This document shows positions 10,342 to 18,462 of a stretch of DNA of 21,952 bases, piece by piece (position 1 is the stretch's first letter; every line of letters starts with the position of its first letter). The notes beneath the pieces were generated by a model, which worked only from the letters and a program-made list of their open reading frames with translations, made no database searches and was not told where the DNA came from. Origin of the DNA: a virus. The translations under genes and the position numbers were made by a program. Location of the stretch: the IMG/VR virus record IMGVR_UViG_3300023281_000840, positions 1-21,952 of that record. One strand, 5' to 3'.

Positions 10342-12477
10342 ATGGGCCTCTTCCGGCAACCACCGCACCAACCACAGCCGATACGGAAGGTCCCTACATC
10401 GGGGCCTGCCAATATCAGCCGTACGACTACCGATGGCATTGATTTCGCTGACAGTGCTTCTCGAGTCGGTACGTTTGTGCGCTCTGTGGCAGATGCCCTT
10501 GGTTTAGCTGATGTTGCTACTAGGACTGGTGCGTTTGTTCGTACGGCGACAGACGGAGTCTCGCTTTCTGATGTAGCGACCAGGGTTGCCGGTGCGATGA
10601 GGACTGCGACCGATGCTGTCGGTCTTGCAGATGTCGCCACTCGCACAGGTGCCTTTGCAAGAACTGTCGCAGATGCCATTAGTCTCTCTGATGTCGCGAC
10701 GAGGATATCAGACCTGTTGCGCACAGCGGCAGATACCTTGTCCCTGTCAGACGTGGCTACCCGTGCCGTAGCAACTGCTAGATCAGCAACAGATGCCATT
10801 AGTCTGAGCGATGTAGCAACCAGGTCTGTAGGGGCCATGCGGTCGGCTACTGATGCCATTAGTCTGAGCGATGTAGCAACGCGCGTCCTCGCAGCCCTTC
10901 GTACAGTTGCTGATGCCATTAGCTTGTCAGACGCAGCCGTCGCCATCAAGGGCGGTCTTACACGAACCGCTACTGATGCTATCAGCTATAGCGATGTTGC
11001 CACTCGGCAGGTTGCAGCGATACGTTCGGCCGTAGACAGCCTTAGTCTATCAGATGCAGCTGCTCGCGTTGGGGCATTTGTGCGAACAGCGGTTGATACC
11101 TTGAGCCTCTCAGATGTTGCGACCAGGGTTGTTGCATTTACCAGTACTGTGGCTGACACCCTGAACCTTTCAGATGCAGCTACTCGAGTATTCGCTGGTA
11201 CCCGCTCTGTTGCAGATAGCATCAGCCTTTCTGATGCGGCAACTCGCGCTGTAGGCGCTATGCGCTCTGCGGCTGACTCTATCAGCCTTTCCGATGCGGT
11301 GACCCGCGTTTTAGCGGCTCTACGTTCTGTGACTGACTCCATCAGTCTATCAGACGTGGCAGTTGGGGTCAAGAATGCCGGTGCTGATTATATCAGAACG
11401 GTTGCAGACGCCATCGGTCTAACTGATGTGGCCACTCGCACTGGTGTGTTTGTTCGATTTACTACAGCTGGTACTGAAGTACTGTCTGCCACTGGACGCA
11501 GCTCTTCGGCTAACTTTGGTAAGACGGCACCAGTTGGGGAATTTGCCGCACAGTCCTTTGTCCCGACAGCGGTCTCTACTCTTACTGAATTTTCATGTTG
11601 GATGTCGAAGAACAATTCTCCGACCGACGATGTCATTATCGAAATTCAGACAGATAATACGAATGAGCCGTCTGGTAGCGTTGTAGGCACCATTGAACAA
11701 TTCGATGGCTCAACATTAGGCGCTGGTGCCACTCGTACGTCCCTTCCGTCTATTGCCTTGGTTGGCGGTGTGAAGTATTGGGTCGTATGGCGTCGTAGTG
11801 GCGCATTAAATGATACTGACCATTATGTCGTTTATATGCAAACACCATCGACTTATGCAAGCGGTGTTGCTGCTCGATATATCAACAGTGCGTGGACGCT
11901 TCTAAGCGACTTGTATGATGTTGAGTTTTCGGCTACATTTATACAGGGTGATAGTATTAATTTCTCAGATGTGGCTACTAGGATACTTGGCAGCCTGAGA
12001 ACTGCCGCTGATACCCTAAGTCTCTCTGACGTAGCCACACGGGCGTTGGGCACATTAAGAACTGTCGCTGATGCGATTGGGCTGTCGGACGTGGCGACAA
12101 GAACAGGCACATTTGCCAGAACTGTCGCTGATGGCATTGATTTGTCAGAGTCCATTGCTACCGTCAAGGTGTTATCACGTACCGTTGCAGACACCCTTGG
12201 TCTATCAGATGCAGCTACTCGAGTTTTAGGGCTTGCCCGCACGACGACAGATGCGATTAGCCTCAGCGATGTAGCGACGAGGCTCGCTGGTTTCGTGAGA
12301 TCGACTACAGATGCCATTACGTTTACAGACGTCGCACTATTCCTTAAGACGGGCGTCTTCGCGGCACTTACGACGTTCGTGCATTCTGCCACTCGGCTGC
12401 TGACATTTACACATAGCGCCACCGAATTGGAGACTTTCGTAGAGGAAGTCACCGAAATCGAAACGACAGTGGAGTAA
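10342..12477 (+). CDS. Tandem-repeat fibre-like protein with a globular insert
   Basis: A 711-residue protein. After a Pro-rich N-terminus (residues 1-26) come 17 repeats of about 20 residues (27-371), consensus R-[ST]-x-x-D-x-[IL]-x-LSD-x-ATR with a variable hydrophobic tail. Repeat 9 has 21 residues and repeat 16 has 24. Residues 372-534 break the pattern with a beta-rich domain (AQSFVPTAVSTLTEFSCWM ... IEIQTDN ... VKYWVVWRR), resembling a carbohydrate- or surface-binding sandwich. One partial, five full and one partial repeat follow (535-671). The last 40 residues contain shorter HSAT-[RE]-L repeats and an acidic end. GGAG precedes ATG 10342. The regular repeats suggest an elongated fibre or solenoid on the virion, with the insert as a binding head; this is inferred. 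Confidence 0.93.
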   Translation: MGLFRQPPHQPQPIRKVPTSGPANISRTTTDGIDFADSASRVGTFVRSVADALGLADVATRTGAFVRTATDGVSLSDVATRVAGAMRTATDAVGLADVATRTGAFARTVADAISLSDVATRISDLLRTAADTLSLSDVATRAVATARSATDAISLSDVATRSVGAMRSATDAISLSDVATRVLAALRTVADAISLSDAAVAIKGGLTRTATDAISYSDVATRQVAAIRSAVDSLSLSDAAARVGAFVRTAVDTLSLSDVATRVVAFTSTVADTLNLSDAATRVFAGTRSVADSISLSDAATRAVGAMRSAADSISLSDAVTRVLAALRSVTDSISLSDVAVGVKNAGADYIRTVADAIGLTDVATRTGVFVRFTTAGTEVLSATGRSSSANFGKTAPVGEFAAQSFVPTAVSTLTEFSCWMSKNNSPTDDVIIEIQTDNTNEPSGSVVGTIEQFDGSTLGAGATRTSLPSIALVGGVKYWVVWRRSGALNDTDHYVVYMQTPSTYASGVAARYINSAWTLLSDLYDVEFSATFIQGDSINFSDVATRILGSLRTAADTLSLSDVATRALGTLRTVADAIGLSDVATRTGTFARTVADGIDLSESIATVKVLSRTVADTLGLSDAATRVLGLARTTTDAISLSDVATRLAGFVRSTTDAITFTDVALFLKTGVFAALTTFVHSATRLLTFTHSATELETFVEEVTEIETTVE
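10420..11454 (+). repeat. 17 tandem 60-bp coding repeats
   Basis: This DNA encodes the first block of 20-residue repeats. Codon usage has drifted, so most copies share only part of their bases. Copies 7 and 8 retain the same run GATGCCATTAGTCTGAGCGA, about 60 bases apart, which suggests recent copying. There are no spacers, so this is not a CRISPR array. Such tandem arrays can change copy number by recombination or slippage. Confidence 0.9.
11944..12354 (+). repeat. Second block of 60-bp coding repeats
   Basis: One partial, five full and one partial copy of the same 20-residue unit resume here after the 163-residue insert, in the same reading frame. The third full copy is degenerate (GIDLSESIATVKVLS), as are the ends of several copies at the block borders. 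Confidence 0.85.
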
Positions 12478-12480
12478 AAA

Positions 12481-12762
12481 ATGGCTAAAGAACCGAGCTT
12501 CGTGGTGGGGGCCACCGTCAAGTTGCGTATCGAATTGCGAGTAGATGACGTATTGACGAACCCTACAGGGATTACGCTCACGATTGAGGAGCCAGATGGC
12601 ACAGACCAGACGCCCTCTATCACAGCTGACTCTACTGGGAAGAAATCAGCAACCTTTGCACCAGACCAGACTGGCTATCACAAATGGCGTTGGGATGCCA
12701 CTGGGACTGCCGCTGGACGACAGGAGGGGCGGTTCTACGTGAATAGCTCCGCGATTACCTGA
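12481..12762 (+). CDS. Ig-like phage structural protein
   Basis: A 93-residue single-domain protein (MAKEPSFVVGATVKLRIELR) with the strand pattern of a small Ig-like sandwich: VGATVKLRIEL, LTNPTGITLTIEEPDGT, TADSTGKKSATFAP, GYHKWRWDATG, EGRFYVN. Phages commonly encode such single-domain proteins among their head-tail or tail genes, usually without a defined function. ATG 12481 is four bases after the fibre-gene stop, and the gene ends with a TGATG overlap with the next. It may decorate the virion or assist the repeat protein. Confidence 0.85.
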   Translation: MAKEPSFVVGATVKLRIELRVDDVLTNPTGITLTIEEPDGTDQTPSITADSTGKKSATFAPDQTGYHKWRWDATGTAAGRQEGRFYVNSSAIT

Positions 12763-13208
12763 TGCCTGCTAATAACAGAAATGATCGGTTCGCTGACGCT
12801 ACTCGAGGGCAGGCGATTGGGGCTGGCCTACAAAGCTCTACGAACCTTCCTGATACCTTCACCGGCAAGGACACTAGGCGCAATCTAAAGGAATTCAAGA
12901 AGTTTGGCATGCCGCAGAAGCTCTCTACCTTTGCGCGCAAGACCGATACTCAGATTGAAAACCTTGCTGCCAACGCCATTATCAGAAAGCATCTCAAGAG
13001 TGGAGATGTCACCAGGAAGAAATATACCACCAATATTAACTTCAAGCGGTTCAAGCGGAAAGAGATCCGACGCGCTCGTCGTGTAATGAATGCAGATAGC
13101 CCTAAGATGAGAGCACGAAAGAACACTCGTGCTGCGCGCCTGCATATCCGCAGAATTCGGGCCAATCGTAAAATCATGTCGGTCCCCTTGTTCCATCAGA
13201 ACGTATGA
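12762..13208 (+). CDS. Basic hypothetical protein before the terminase genes
   Basis: A 148-residue strongly basic protein. The first 50 residues are polar (MPANNRNDRFADATRGQAIG). The rest is predicted helical with many Lys and Arg (RKKYTTNINFKRFKRKEIRR, RARKNTRAARLHIRRIRANR). There is no cysteine cluster and no obvious homology to the HTH-repeat protein. It is coupled on both sides (TGATG at 12760-12764, ATGA at 13205-13208). Its composition and place next to packaging genes suggest DNA or RNA binding, for example in packaging or capsid interior. That is inference only. Confidence 0.78.
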   Translation: MPANNRNDRFADATRGQAIGAGLQSSTNLPDTFTGKDTRRNLKEFKKFGMPQKLSTFARKTDTQIENLAANAIIRKHLKSGDVTRKKYTTNINFKRFKRKEIRRARRVMNADSPKMRARKNTRAARLHIRRIRANRKIMSVPLFHQNV

Positions 13209-13714
13209 ATAAGATCACTAAATCTGGCTTCGGAACCCCAGGATACTGTAAACTCTGCAGCATCACTGATCCGCAAATCCAGGATGCGCTTGACAAGCGA
13301 GTAGGGTCTAAGGCCGATGGCAGGTACAACTATTCGCCCGCCAAACTAAACGATTGGTGTGCAGAGCGCGGAATTGAAACGTCGAACCGCCAGACGTACT
13401 ACAACCACCGAGAGCACGTGGCGCATCCCAAGGACCGTATGGTCACCGCTATTGCTAAACGAGAAGCTGAGCATGGCGTTCAACCTCAACAAGTAGACGA
13501 GAACCAGTTTCTCGACTCACTCATCGCTATGGGACAACGCAAGATAGAGGCAGACCCCGATAGCGTGTCTATTGGTGACGCCCTCAAGGCTGTCAGCATT
13601 AAAAAGTCCTCCGGCAAGATGGGCAATGCGCAAGCGGTGCTCGTCCAAATCATGACTGGTGGACCCACTGAACCGACCATTGTGGTCGAAGGAGAAGTAC
13701 AGGAAATCTCATGA
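13205..13714 (+). CDS. terS: Probable terminase small subunit (DNA-binding)
   Basis: A 169-residue protein. The N-terminal half has the pattern CKLCS (C15, C18), a helical stretch DPQIQDALDKR, a second helical part KLNDWCAERGIETSNRQTYY, and HREHVAHP with H68 and H71. This CxxC...HxxH layout around a helix-turn-helix is one I associate with phage proteins at the small-terminase position. The C-terminal half (SIGDALKAVSIKKSSGKM, then QAVLVQIMTGG) resembles the oligomerisation or tail region of such proteins. It lies about 1.2 kb upstream of the large terminase, in the same operon and strand. Small terminase subunits recognise the packaging site and regulate the motor. Assignment rests on pattern and position. 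Confidence 0.6.
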   Translation: MNKITKSGFGTPGYCKLCSITDPQIQDALDKRVGSKADGRYNYSPAKLNDWCAERGIETSNRQTYYNHREHVAHPKDRMVTAIAKREAEHGVQPQQVDENQFLDSLIAMGQRKIEADPDSVSIGDALKAVSIKKSSGKMGNAQAVLVQIMTGGPTEPTIVVEGEVQEIS

Positions 13715-14076
13715 GTGTCACAATCTACCGCGAGCTTTCTGATCCAGAGCTATCTCTCATAACTTGGCTGGAAGATCGGGATCAACTCTTTGTAGTTCAA
13801 GACCCTAGGGGTGTTGAACACATGTACGTGGACAACAGTACCCCTCGAGATAGTTTCGTTAGCGAGATGATCGTTGGCGGCCCCCTAGTTCCTTATGCTG
13901 GCTGCACTAAAGGCTTTGCATTGTTCAGTGATGAAGGCGATTTCATTGCCGAGTATTCCCGTATTGATGCTGCAGAACGTGCGGCTGCTAGCGTTCGCCC
14001 CGTCGTAACTGTGGAAGTCGATGACGATGACCAGGCTAAGGGCCTGAGCTGGAACAGCGTCGATCTTGATGGCTGA
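13711..14076 (+). CDS. Hypothetical protein, 121 residues
   Basis: An acidic soluble protein (MSVTIYRELSDPELSLITWL at the start) with alternating beta and helical segments (DQLFVVQDPRGVEHMYVDN; GFALFSDEGDFIAEYS) and an acidic C-terminus (VDDDDQAK). It has no metal cluster or membrane segment. The start overlaps the small-terminase-like stop (ATGA 13711-13714). Its stop lies 5 bases beyond the start of the next gene, so expression is coupled. No function can be inferred. Confidence 0.8.
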   Translation: MSVTIYRELSDPELSLITWLEDRDQLFVVQDPRGVEHMYVDNSTPRDSFVSEMIVGGPLVPYAGCTKGFALFSDEGDFIAEYSRIDAAERAAASVRPVVTVEVDDDDQAKGLSWNSVDLDG

Positions 14077-14494
14077 ACAGGAAGTCTATCTTCCTGACGA
14101 GAGGGTGCTCCCAGTACAGGAAGAGTTGTTCAGGAAGTATCCAGTCTTCTTGGACTGGGGCACTGATTTGTTAACGGTGCGACATGAGGCGAACAAGCTT
14201 AGACCGTACCAGGGCGCCCTCCCTGAAGGCCCACAGGGGCGCTCAGAGAAAACAATCATCCAATTCCTCATCGTAAGCGATTACCCGGCAACACGACCCA
14301 TCCAGCGCGCTGCTGGTATACGCCACGGTACCTCTGCCATCGTTTACGAAGACGCATGGGAAGAGGCAGAGAAGGAATTCGAGGGCGGCCATTATGTTGG
14401 TCAGGGCGCAGACGATCCGCTTGCAGTGATCTTTAATGGCCTAGCGTTCAAACACGCCGAGCAGATGATGAGCCTTGCTCAGATCATGAATTAA
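14069..14494 (+). CDS. Hypothetical protein, 141 residues
   Basis: A soluble protein (MAEQEVYLPDERVLPVQEEL) with a Pro-rich middle (LRPYQGALPEGPQGRS), a beta segment IIQFLIVSDYPATRPIQRAA, and a C-terminal helix with paired Met residues (FKHAEQMMSLAQIMN). The frame is open from a TTG at 14066, but ATG 14069 is the natural start and overlaps the upstream stop by 8 bases. It sits between the small terminase candidate and the HNH gene, a position where packaging or head-completion accessory genes are often found. No family is recognised. Confidence 0.78.
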   Translation: MAEQEVYLPDERVLPVQEELFRKYPVFLDWGTDLLTVRHEANKLRPYQGALPEGPQGRSEKTIIQFLIVSDYPATRPIQRAAGIRHGTSAIVYEDAWEEAEKEFEGGHYVGQGADDPLAVIFNGLAFKHAEQMMSLAQIMN

Positions 14495-14497
14495 GTT

Positions 14498-14680
14498 ATG
14501 GGTCGGTACGGAAGGCGGGAATGCCAAAAACTGAACGGGAAGATCAAGAGGCTATCTGTGGATCACAACCACGATACAGGAGAGGTTAGGGGCCTACTCT
14601 GCTCCGACTGTAACCGAGCCATTGGCCTACTCGGGGACGACGTTGAATGCGTCGAGGCTGCCGCCCGGTGGCTGTCATAG
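14498..14680 (+). CDS. Short endonuclease VII-like HNH protein, first zinc pair missing
   Basis: A 60-residue protein with the signature of the recombination endonuclease VII group: LSVDHNHDTGEVRGLLC, then SDCNRAIGLLGDDVE and a final helix AAARWL. D22, H23 and H25 form the catalytic-type VDHxH motif; C35 and C38 are the second zinc pair. Family members usually have an additional CxxC about 20 residues before the VDH motif. Here only C9 remains, and the start Met leaves no room for the pair. No good ribosome binding site precedes ATG 14498. Small HNH proteins beside terminase genes can take part in packaging cleavage; this one may be a reduced or decaying version. Confidence 0.75.
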   Translation: MGRYGRRECQKLNGKIKRLSVDHNHDTGEVRGLLCSDCNRAIGLLGDDVECVEAAARWLS

Positions 14681-14685
14681 CCCGC

Positions 14686-15039
14686 ATGGGAACTTTTGCT
14701 GGCGCGTCTGAGGCCTATGGCCTGCCCCTAAGTTTCATCCATCCTGTCGATAACGACTTCGCGTTGGCCAGGTTCAATTCGCTCCTGCTTGACCCACGTC
14801 TAGGGCTGACCGATCAACAGAAACGAGATATCCAAGCCGAGATCGACGACCTCGCTGGTCTTGGGAAGCTTGCACGGGAGAAAGCCATTGCCAACATCCT
14901 CAAAGAGGAAAGCAAAGCCACTACCGCAGCTCAGCCCCGCTTCACACAAAAGCAGCGTAGACGACGGGCCAGACGACGCGAAGCGGCGAAGCTCAGGCGC
15001 CTCGCAGCAGCCAGGCGCAAGCGACGAGCCAGTAGCTGA
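14686..15039 (+). CDS. Hypothetical protein with very basic C-terminus
   Basis: About 117 residues from ATG 14686 (MGTFAGASEAYGLPLSFIHP). The frame is open from 14647, and a GTG at 14668 with GAGG upstream is another possible start. Residues about 20-80 are helical (ARFNSLLLDPRLG, QQKRDIQAEIDDLAGLG, EKAIANILKEES). The last 30 residues are almost all Arg, Lys and Ala (KQRRRRARRREAAKLRRLAA). It overlaps the large terminase frame by about 150 bases, unusual for this compact but short-overlap genome. Codon composition favours this frame up to about 15000. It may be a DNA-binding packaging accessory, or the 5' part of a frameshifted terminase product. Confidence 0.65.
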   Translation: MGTFAGASEAYGLPLSFIHPVDNDFALARFNSLLLDPRLGLTDQQKRDIQAEIDDLAGLGKLAREKAIANILKEESKATTAAQPRFTQKQRRRRARRREAAKLRRLAAARRKRRASS

Positions 15040-16519
15040 TCTTCTCCGTCGTGGGGAGAACTTCGTAGTTTGGTGTGAGGAGATCCTGGGGATCAAACTG
15101 AACCCCGCACAGCACAGGATCGCCAGGTGCATCAATGGCGATGCTGACCATCATGTACGTGATTGGGCCTTTAAGACCCTAGTGGTTGTGGCCGCTAACC
15201 AGATCGGTAAAACTCTAATCCAGGCGTGCATGATCTTGTGGGCCATGAACTATAAGATCGGTGTTGATGACAGAAATCCTGAAGAGTGGTTAAACGCGAA
15301 TTACCTGTGGATACATCTTGGGCCAGTCCAGCAGCAAGCGTACCATGCCTTCAAGGACATGAACCAAATCCTAAAGAACGCTCACCCGGCGCAGAAGAAC
15401 TCAAGGCTCCCTGGTGGGTTATTCGAGAAGATCAAGATTGAACAATATTACGAAGGCGTACAGTGTTGGAACGGCGCACAAGTCATGTTCCGTACAGCAG
15501 AGAACAAGGGTGAGGCGGTTCTTGGTTACAAGGCTGCAGGCATCAGCGTCGATGAGGCTGCGTTCGTTCGAGGCTTGACCTCAGAGGTCAATGAGGTCCT
15601 AAAGATGCGCCTCGTTTCCACTGGCGGGCCGATCATGTTGTTCAGCACTCCGAATGGTATGAATGACTTCTTTGACGCAATGGACGCGATCAAGTCTGTA
15701 GACCACAGGGTTGAGGACATGATCTGGCACAATGGCGACTCACGACTCGTGTGGGCCACTATTGCTGATAACATCGGTTATGGCATCTCTGAGAAGGAAG
15801 CCAGCCGTATGGAACACGAGCTGAATGTCGCAACGAAGGAGCAGCAGCTCCGTGGAGCCTTTCTTGAGCCACTTGAAGCCTTCTTTGTTCCCCAAGCCAA
15901 GATCATCGAAGCCTTCGACAAGGCGCTACCGACCGAAGTTCGCCCAGTCCCCGGCCATCTTTACGCCATCTTCTGGGACCCCTCCCTGGCCTCAGACCCG
16001 ACCGCCGTCGTTGTCTTAGATGTCACATACAAACCCTGGATTGGCGTGTACTTTAGATGGTACGAACGACCGCTCGACATCACCGCTCTGACCGGAGCTA
16101 TCTTTCAATTACACGGAGACTACCATAACGCAAAATCGGACAACCGGCTGTCAACCCCATCTCACGGCGTCACTGGGTTCGATGCGACCTCGATGGGTGG
16201 AGCTGCCGTCAAAGGGCTACTGGCCCCTCTCAACCCAAAACGCCCAGTCAACTTTGGGGGAAATGCGCTCAAAACCCCAAGCCTTACCAACCTTCGAGAC
16301 TTACTTACCAAGGGCGACATCAAGCTACCAGGAGACTGGCTGCGACTGAGACAGGAACTCCTGAATTATAAGCTCAAGGATGAGTCGATCAAGCAAGATA
16401 CGGTGATGGCGCTCATGGGCTGTAGCATCGTGGCACGAAATATGACAATCGGCCGATCGGCTCAGAAGTTCGACGTCAGTGGGACCCGAGCACCGAAGAA
16501 ACAACTACGTTGGAATTGA
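14888..16519 (+). CDS. terL: Terminase large subunit (ATPase and nuclease)
   Basis: This is the motor that pumps DNA into the prohead at the portal and cuts the concatemer. Counting from an upstream TTG at 14861 (552 residues), AANQIGKT (111-118) is Walker A, GISVDEAAF (228-236) holds Walker B D231 and catalytic E232, and FSTPNG (261-266) is the coupling motif. The RNase H-like nuclease domain follows, with acidic residues D373 (FWDPS), D441 (GFDATS) and D513 (QDTVMAL). There is no in-frame ATG near the N-terminus. TTG 14888 has GGGAG 7 bases upstream and is preferred (543 residues). The first 50 residues are polar and overlap the preceding basic ORF. Both active sites look intact. The portal gene follows 8 bases after the stop. 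Confidence 0.95.
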   Translation: MPTSSKRKAKPLPQLSPASHKSSVDDGPDDAKRRSSGASQQPGASDEPVADLLRRGENFVVWCEEILGIKLNPAQHRIARCINGDADHHVRDWAFKTLVVVAANQIGKTLIQACMILWAMNYKIGVDDRNPEEWLNANYLWIHLGPVQQQAYHAFKDMNQILKNAHPAQKNSRLPGGLFEKIKIEQYYEGVQCWNGAQVMFRTAENKGEAVLGYKAAGISVDEAAFVRGLTSEVNEVLKMRLVSTGGPIMLFSTPNGMNDFFDAMDAIKSVDHRVEDMIWHNGDSRLVWATIADNIGYGISEKEASRMEHELNVATKEQQLRGAFLEPLEAFFVPQAKIIEAFDKALPTEVRPVPGHLYAIFWDPSLASDPTAVVVLDVTYKPWIGVYFRWYERPLDITALTGAIFQLHGDYHNAKSDNRLSTPSHGVTGFDATSMGGAAVKGLLAPLNPKRPVNFGGNALKTPSLTNLRDLLTKGDIKLPGDWLRLRQELLNYKLKDESIKQDTVMALMGCSIVARNMTIGRSAQKFDVSGTRAPKKQLRWN

Positions 16520-16527
16520 GGATTTAG

Positions 16528-18462
16528 ATGGCAGAACTTGATTTGGGCTCCTTGCTCAATGAGATCGCGACTTCAGACCGTATGGTCGCCGCGCAGGCTC
16601 GCGTCCGCTTCGAGTCATCTGAGTCCTACCAGGCCCGCATTGTCCAGAAAATGCAAGATCTGCATCATTTCTACCATCCCCAGGACGGTGACCATTGGCC
16701 TTCTGATAAGGCTAAGCGACCCGGCAAGGTGCACGTTACCGCAAACCTTGTCAAGGCCGCCGTGGACGTGGACTCCCGACTCCAGAGCGTCATGCCACGC
16801 ATTACGATCCCGACCGCCACACTTCCGCCTGCAACACGCCTGCGCGCAGAAGGCGCAGAAGCCATGGTTCTGCAATGGCTGGAAATGTCTGGCATTGATG
16901 TATGGCTGAATGTACTCTGCCAGACCAAGAGCTTGTATGGGAAGGGCATCCTCCGACCATACTGGGACGCAGAACTCGAGCGTCCTGACGTGACTGTGGT
17001 TGAAAATCCCGCGAACCTACGACTAGGTTACACAGACAGCGACTACACTAAGCTCGACTGGAGCATCTACGAGTACAGTATCAGCCAGCTCGAGGCAAAG
17101 ACTCGCTGGCCCGATATTGATATCCACGCTAGTCCCGACCCGACTGGACCGCCCCTCGTGCGTGTCGGCGGCGCAGACCACGCAGACCCACTCGACCAAC
17201 GAGTAGATGACTTCTACAAGCCGCGCTTCCGAGAATACAGTGAGTACGAACACAATCAACTCCGGGTATGGGATTACTGGTATCGCGGTGAAGGTGGAAC
17301 AGTTACTAACGCCATTCTTGCCAACGGCGTCATCGTAAATGGACCTCATGCCCACGATTATATTCCCGATATTCCGTATATCGTCATTGAGAATGACCAC
17401 GAGCCAGGTAATCCCGAAGGAGTTGCGACCGTTGAGCCGATCATTGATATCCAGGAAGAGTTTAATCGTCTTCTGTCCCATGGCCTCCAGCACATTGCAG
17501 ACGACGTTGATCCAGCATGGTTCCTAACTGGGCCGAGTGCCGATGCGGTACCACCGGGGCTGATCCCCAAGGCCGGGAAAGTTGTCGGTGCAGGAGAGAA
17601 CGACATCAGGTTGATCCCCAAGGGGGTCAATGTGTTCCCGATCAGCGAGATGCTTGGCGAACTGTGGAACGGCTTCCACCGCCTTACTGGGCTCCCGGAA
17701 ATCTTGTTCGGTCAAACACCGGGTGCGGATACATCGGGCCGCGCTGTTGCAATCCAGGTAGAGGCTGCTGCTAACCGCCTCGATCCTCGTCGCCGCCGAC
17801 TATACCAGGGCATCAAGGAACTCCTGATCTTCTGGGTCATCATGACGGAACATAAGAACCCGTCAGTTGATATCGGGGACAGTGAAGACGGCACACCACA
17901 GACAGCGAAGCTTGGCGATCTCGTCAAGGGCTTCAAGTCGTGGAAGATCGTCGCGCCTGAGATTACACCGAGAGACTCCTTCGAGGTCACTAACAACGAA
18001 TTGGCCAAGGTTCAAGGCAAGCTTACCAGCATCCGTGATGCTATGGACGCTACCGGCGTCGAGGCCCCTGAAGCCACGCTGGACGTTATTCGCAGCGAGC
18101 AAGCCGATATCGATCTTAACCCTGGCGCGGTGCAGGCGAAGGTTAGTATCTACCCGATCCTTCAACAAGTCCTCCAGCAACAGGCTGAGATGGGTCAGCA
18201 ACTCCAGCAGTTGACAGGACAGTCTGGTGGCCCACCGCAGTCGATCCTGGCGCAAAGCCAGTCCGCAGTAAACGGCCAACAGGTAGCCCTGCAGGCTCAG
18301 GGTCCGGCCGCACCACTGGAAGACCAGAACCTTCCGCCTACCGCCGCTGGCAGCCCGCCACCCCCAGGAGCGCCTGGTCCGGGTGGGGCGCAAACTCAGA
18401 CAACGTTGATCCGTGACGGTCAGGCCCTAAACCAGATCGCTACGAACACACCACTCGGATAG
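16528..18462 (+). CDS. Portal protein
   Basis: A 644-residue protein directly after the large terminase, at the canonical portal position. Family-like features are the N-terminal helical start with YHPQDGDHWPSD, NLVKAAVDVDSRLQSVMP, a mid-protein stem/wing region (IIDIQEEFNRLLSHGLQ; GELWNGFHRLTGLPEILFG), and SGRAVAIQVEAAANRL around residues 400-420 before a long helix DPRRRRLYQGIKELL. The last 100 residues are low complexity: Gln-rich (LQQVLQQQAEMGQQLQQL), then Pro/Gly-rich. Portals form the dodecameric ring at one capsid vertex, through which DNA enters and leaves. GAGGAT precedes ATG 16528. The disordered tail is longer than in minimal portals. Confidence 0.92.
   Translation: MAELDLGSLLNEIATSDRMVAAQARVRFESSESYQARIVQKMQDLHHFYHPQDGDHWPSDKAKRPGKVHVTANLVKAAVDVDSRLQSVMPRITIPTATLPPATRLRAEGAEAMVLQWLEMSGIDVWLNVLCQTKSLYGKGILRPYWDAELERPDVTVVENPANLRLGYTDSDYTKLDWSIYEYSISQLEAKTRWPDIDIHASPDPTGPPLVRVGGADHADPLDQRVDDFYKPRFREYSEYEHNQLRVWDYWYRGEGGTVTNAILANGVIVNGPHAHDYIPDIPYIVIENDHEPGNPEGVATVEPIIDIQEEFNRLLSHGLQHIADDVDPAWFLTGPSADAVPPGLIPKAGKVVGAGENDIRLIPKGVNVFPISEMLGELWNGFHRLTGLPEILFGQTPGADTSGRAVAIQVEAAANRLDPRRRRLYQGIKELLIFWVIMTEHKNPSVDIGDSEDGTPQTAKLGDLVKGFKSWKIVAPEITPRDSFEVTNNELAKVQGKLTSIRDAMDATGVEAPEATLDVIRSEQADIDLNPGAVQAKVSIYPILQQVLQQQAEMGQQLQQLTGQSGGPPQSILAQSQSAVNGQQVALQAQGPAAPLEDQNLPPTAAGSPPPPGAPGPGGAQTQTTLIRDGQALNQIATNTPLG

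Noticed and set aside
10420-12354. Regular 60-bp periodicity as a possible CRISPR array
   Set aside because: Copies are contiguous, degenerate and in one reading frame; there are no unique spacers between conserved repeats.
7557-12623. Long minus-strand frames opposite the structural genes (for example 7557-8546, 10278-10949, 11853-12623)
   Set aside because: They mirror codon bias and repeats of the plus-strand genes, are Arg/Ser-rich, and lack ribosome binding sites; treated as shadows.
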